The translations under genes were made by a program, and so were the position numbers. A DNA stretch of 6,298 bases from Phycisphaerae bacterium (GTDB lineage Bacteria > Planctomycetota > Phycisphaerae > Tepidisphaerales > Tepidisphaeraceae), in NCBI GenBank assembly GCA_014380825.1, contig JACMJD010000662.1, forward strand, positions 1 to 6,298. The letters are read 5' to 3'. Position 1 is the stretch's first letter. Each line of letters opens with the position of its first letter. Positions 5,033 through 6,298 of this stretch are shown one piece after another. The notes beneath the pieces were generated by a model, which had not been told where the DNA came from, made no database searches, and saw only the letters and a program-made list of their open reading frames with translations.

Positions 5033-6058
5033 TCATGATGGCAGCAGCCAGCGGCTCCACCGCAAGCGCGACACCACCGCCGTAAACACGATCGCGGCGG
5101 CGGTCGTGAAGACGAACACGAGCAGATCCAGCCACCAAAGCTGCTTGTATCCCGCTCGCGCCGCGACGGCCTGCATGCCTTCGAGGAACATCACGTGCGA
5201 TAGATAGATTCCGTAAGCCAGTGGGGCGAGCACCGCGAGACGTCGCACGAGCGGCGATCGACAGCTGCCCATCGACGCGCAAAGTCCTAGGACCAGCAGC
5301 GCGAAGCCTGCGAGATTTTCCGTCAGATGCGCGTGCCAGCGCAGTCGCAGAAGCGGCACGCAAGCGATCAGCACGATCGCGCTGATGACGGCGAGCGCGG
5401 GCGACCGCCACGCGTGTGGCGGAATTCGTCGGTAGACCGCCGCGAGTGCGATTCCCCAAAGCACAGCCGGTGTCGCGGCCCAGATGCGATTGAGGATGTA
5501 GTAATCGAAAAACCGGTCCTCCGACATCAGGGCAGTGACCGTGCCGCCCAGCAGCGCGATCCAAAATATAACCCTTTCCAACCAAGGCTTTCCAACCATG
5601 AGCTGTCCGACCGCGAAGGCGAGGAGACTGAGTACGAACAGGAACGGCAAAAACCACAGGTGATGCGCCGAACCGCTGATCAGCACACCCGGTTCGATCG
5701 GCACGCGATCCTCGCCGGTCAGCAGCGAGTGCTTCAGGTTGCGGATGAGCAGGTAGATCGCGGTCCAGATCAGGAACGGAATGTAGATGCGGATGAATCG
5801 AGCGGCCGCGTAGGGCGCGAAGCGACGATCCGGTTTTCGCCGCAGGCTTTCGATCGTCATCAGGATCGACGCCGCGACAAAGAAGGGCACCGCAAACGCC
5901 GCCAGCGAGCTATACGGTTTGAGCTGCGGTGATTCAGGCGTGTGTTGCCAGATGATCGCAATGGCGGCGAGAAACCGCGCCGCGTCGAGTGCGACGAGGC
6001 GCGCAGGCGATTGCGTTGAGTCGACCGGGGGCGGATCGGATGCGTTCTTCAGGATCAT
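5033..6058 (-). CDS. Acyltransferase-3 family (OafA/YrhL-like) integral membrane acyltransferase
   Basis: The 341-residue polytopic protein (about ten hydrophobic segments) shows the acyltransferase-3 pattern. Near the N-terminus it has 'RLVALDAARFLAAIAIIWQHT' at 20-40, with His39 as the likely catalytic histidine after the first helix. Next come 'VPFFVAAS' (57-64), 'ARFIRIYIPFLIW' (86-98) with the conserved arginine, 'HHLWFLPFLFVL' (132-143) and the late 'YGIYLSHVMFLE' (282-293). Such proteins transfer acetyl or other acyl groups from the cytoplasm to surface glycans such as O-antigen, exopolysaccharide or lipids; the substrate here is unknown. I chose ATG 6058. The frame opens 14 codons further, to a TTG at 6100, but neither has a clear Shine-Dalgarno site and TTG is rarer. 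The short polar N-terminus before the first helix fits the ATG. The stop lies just past the inverted repeat, and exoD converges on it. Confidence 0.88.
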   Translation of the reverse strand: MILKNASDPPPVDSTQSPARLVALDAARFLAAIAIIWQHTPESPQLKPYSSLAAFAVPFFVAASILMTIESLRRKPDRRFAPYAAARFIRIYIPFLIWTAIYLLIRNLKHSLLTGEDRVPIEPGVLISGSAHHLWFLPFLFVLSLLAFAVGQLMVGKPWLERVIFWIALLGGTVTALMSEDRFFDYYILNRIWAATPAVLWGIALAAVYRRIPPHAWRSPALAVISAIVLIACVPLLRLRWHAHLTENLAGFALLVLGLCASMGSCRSPLVRRLAVLAPLAYGIYLSHVMFLEGMQAVAARAGYKQLWWLDLLVFVFTTAAAIVFTAVVSRLRWSRWLLPS

Positions 6059-6107
6059 GCGACGGCGGGCGATGATGCACGCAACCACCGCGCGCAGCAA
6101 GCGCCGG

Positions 6108-6134
6108 TGAATGTGGCGCGGGTGCCAACATTCA
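6108..6134. promoter_or_regulatory. Small imperfect hairpin upstream of the acyltransferase
   Basis: TGAATGTGGC (6108-6117) pairs with GCCAACATTCA (6124-6134), with a single bulged A and a 6-nt loop. It lies 49-76 nt upstream of the ATG at 6058, in the divergent promoter region. It could be an operator or a leader hairpin. The evidence is only the symmetry. Confidence 0.2.
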
Positions 6135-6174
6135 ATTGGATTCCAGTTTCAATCGCGTTACCATCGCGGCACCG

Positions 6175-6202
6175 TTGCATTGGCTCGGCGGCGGCTTACA
6201 TC
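6175..6202 (+). promoter_or_regulatory. Promoter-like element upstream of the zinc-ribbon gene
   Basis: TTGCAT, 16 nt, then TACATC lies about 41 nt before the ATG at 6243. Consensus fit is weak, but the element shares GTTGCATTGG and the spacing with the one upstream of the exoD-family gene. Confidence 0.25.
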
Positions 6203-6242
6203 TGGCGAGTCACGGACGATCAAATCGCTTTGGGGAATCGGA

Positions 6243-6298
6243 ATGGCAATGACATGTCCACACTGTGGCGCCGCGAACGCGGTGGCCGGGGCGTTTTG
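6243..6298 (+). CDS. Zinc-ribbon protein, N-terminal fragment (cut by window end)
   Basis: Only the first 18 codons are visible. They read MAMTCPHCGAANAVAGAF before the window ends. 'CPHCGAAN' is the first CX2C half of a zinc ribbon of the kind that begins many bacterial proteins ('CPxCGxxN...FCxxCG'); the second half should lie just beyond the edge. GGGGA (6232-6236) sits 6 nt before the ATG and is a good Shine-Dalgarno site. A second in-frame ATG at 6249 is possible but less well spaced. The rest of the protein, and so its function, cannot be seen. The gene is divergent from the acyltransferase, with about 184 nt between starts. Confidence 0.6.
   Translation, partial: MAMTCPHCGAANAVAGAF

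Noticed and set aside
5327..5932. Plus-strand open frame of about 200 codons opposite the acyltransferase.
   Set aside because: It is highly charged (Arg, Asp, Glu, Gln) with no recognisable motif, as expected for the antisense of a membrane protein gene.
6059..6100. Longer acyltransferase start at a TTG (14 extra codons).
   Set aside because: It has no Shine-Dalgarno sequence, TTG is a rare start, and the extension adds nothing matching the family.

Overview
This is a GC-rich bacterial window with six essentially complete genes and one or two cut by the edges. The overall style suggests a large-genome environmental bacterium. It has dispersed GC-rich inverted repeats in the gaps, a PilT/PilU-type ATPase, an ExoD-type membrane protein, and the very start of a zinc-ribbon protein. 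Planctomycetota (Phycisphaerae-like) is my best guess and Acidobacteriota a possible alternative. No marker gene in the window settles this.

Left part, plus strand (1-2088): a small three-helix membrane protein of unknown function is followed by a 104-bp interspersed-repeat-like element with imperfect terminal inverted repeats. Next comes a 517-residue polytopic membrane protein of the kind with a 'DPDxFWHLR' N-terminus and an 'NWGGYLxW' C-terminal region. It resembles GT-C fold glycosyltransferase-like proteins, but its substrate is unknown. Its apparent ribosome-binding site and start codon lie inside the repeat.

Middle, minus strand (2196-4051): three genes run leftward in the order 2[4Fe-4S] ferredoxin, PilT/PilU-like type IV pilus retraction ATPase, STAS-domain protein. 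The gaps are 66 nt (89-90 nt if the ATPase starts at its second ATG) and 47 nt, so they could be one transcript. The ATPase and STAS genes plausibly belong together in surface motility and its control. The ferredoxin may simply be an upstream neighbour.

Right part (4052-6298): the ferredoxin is divergent from a plus-strand ExoD-family membrane protein, with a 162-nt shared promoter region. The exoD gene converges on a minus-strand acyltransferase-3 membrane protein. The roughly 96-nt gap between them contains a long inverted repeat that can act as a terminator in both directions. The acyltransferase is divergent from a plus-strand gene that begins at 6243 and runs off the window, with an N-terminal zinc-ribbon half-site.

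No gap exceeds 300 bases. I saw no tRNA, rRNA, CRISPR array, transposase or phage gene. ExoD, the acyltransferase and the GT-C-like protein all fit cell-envelope or exopolysaccharide work, but they do not form one operon. I found no convincing new multi-gene system. The most interesting points are the repeat that supplies a gene's translation start, the PilU-like/STAS pair, and a promoter-like element shared by two plus-strand genes.
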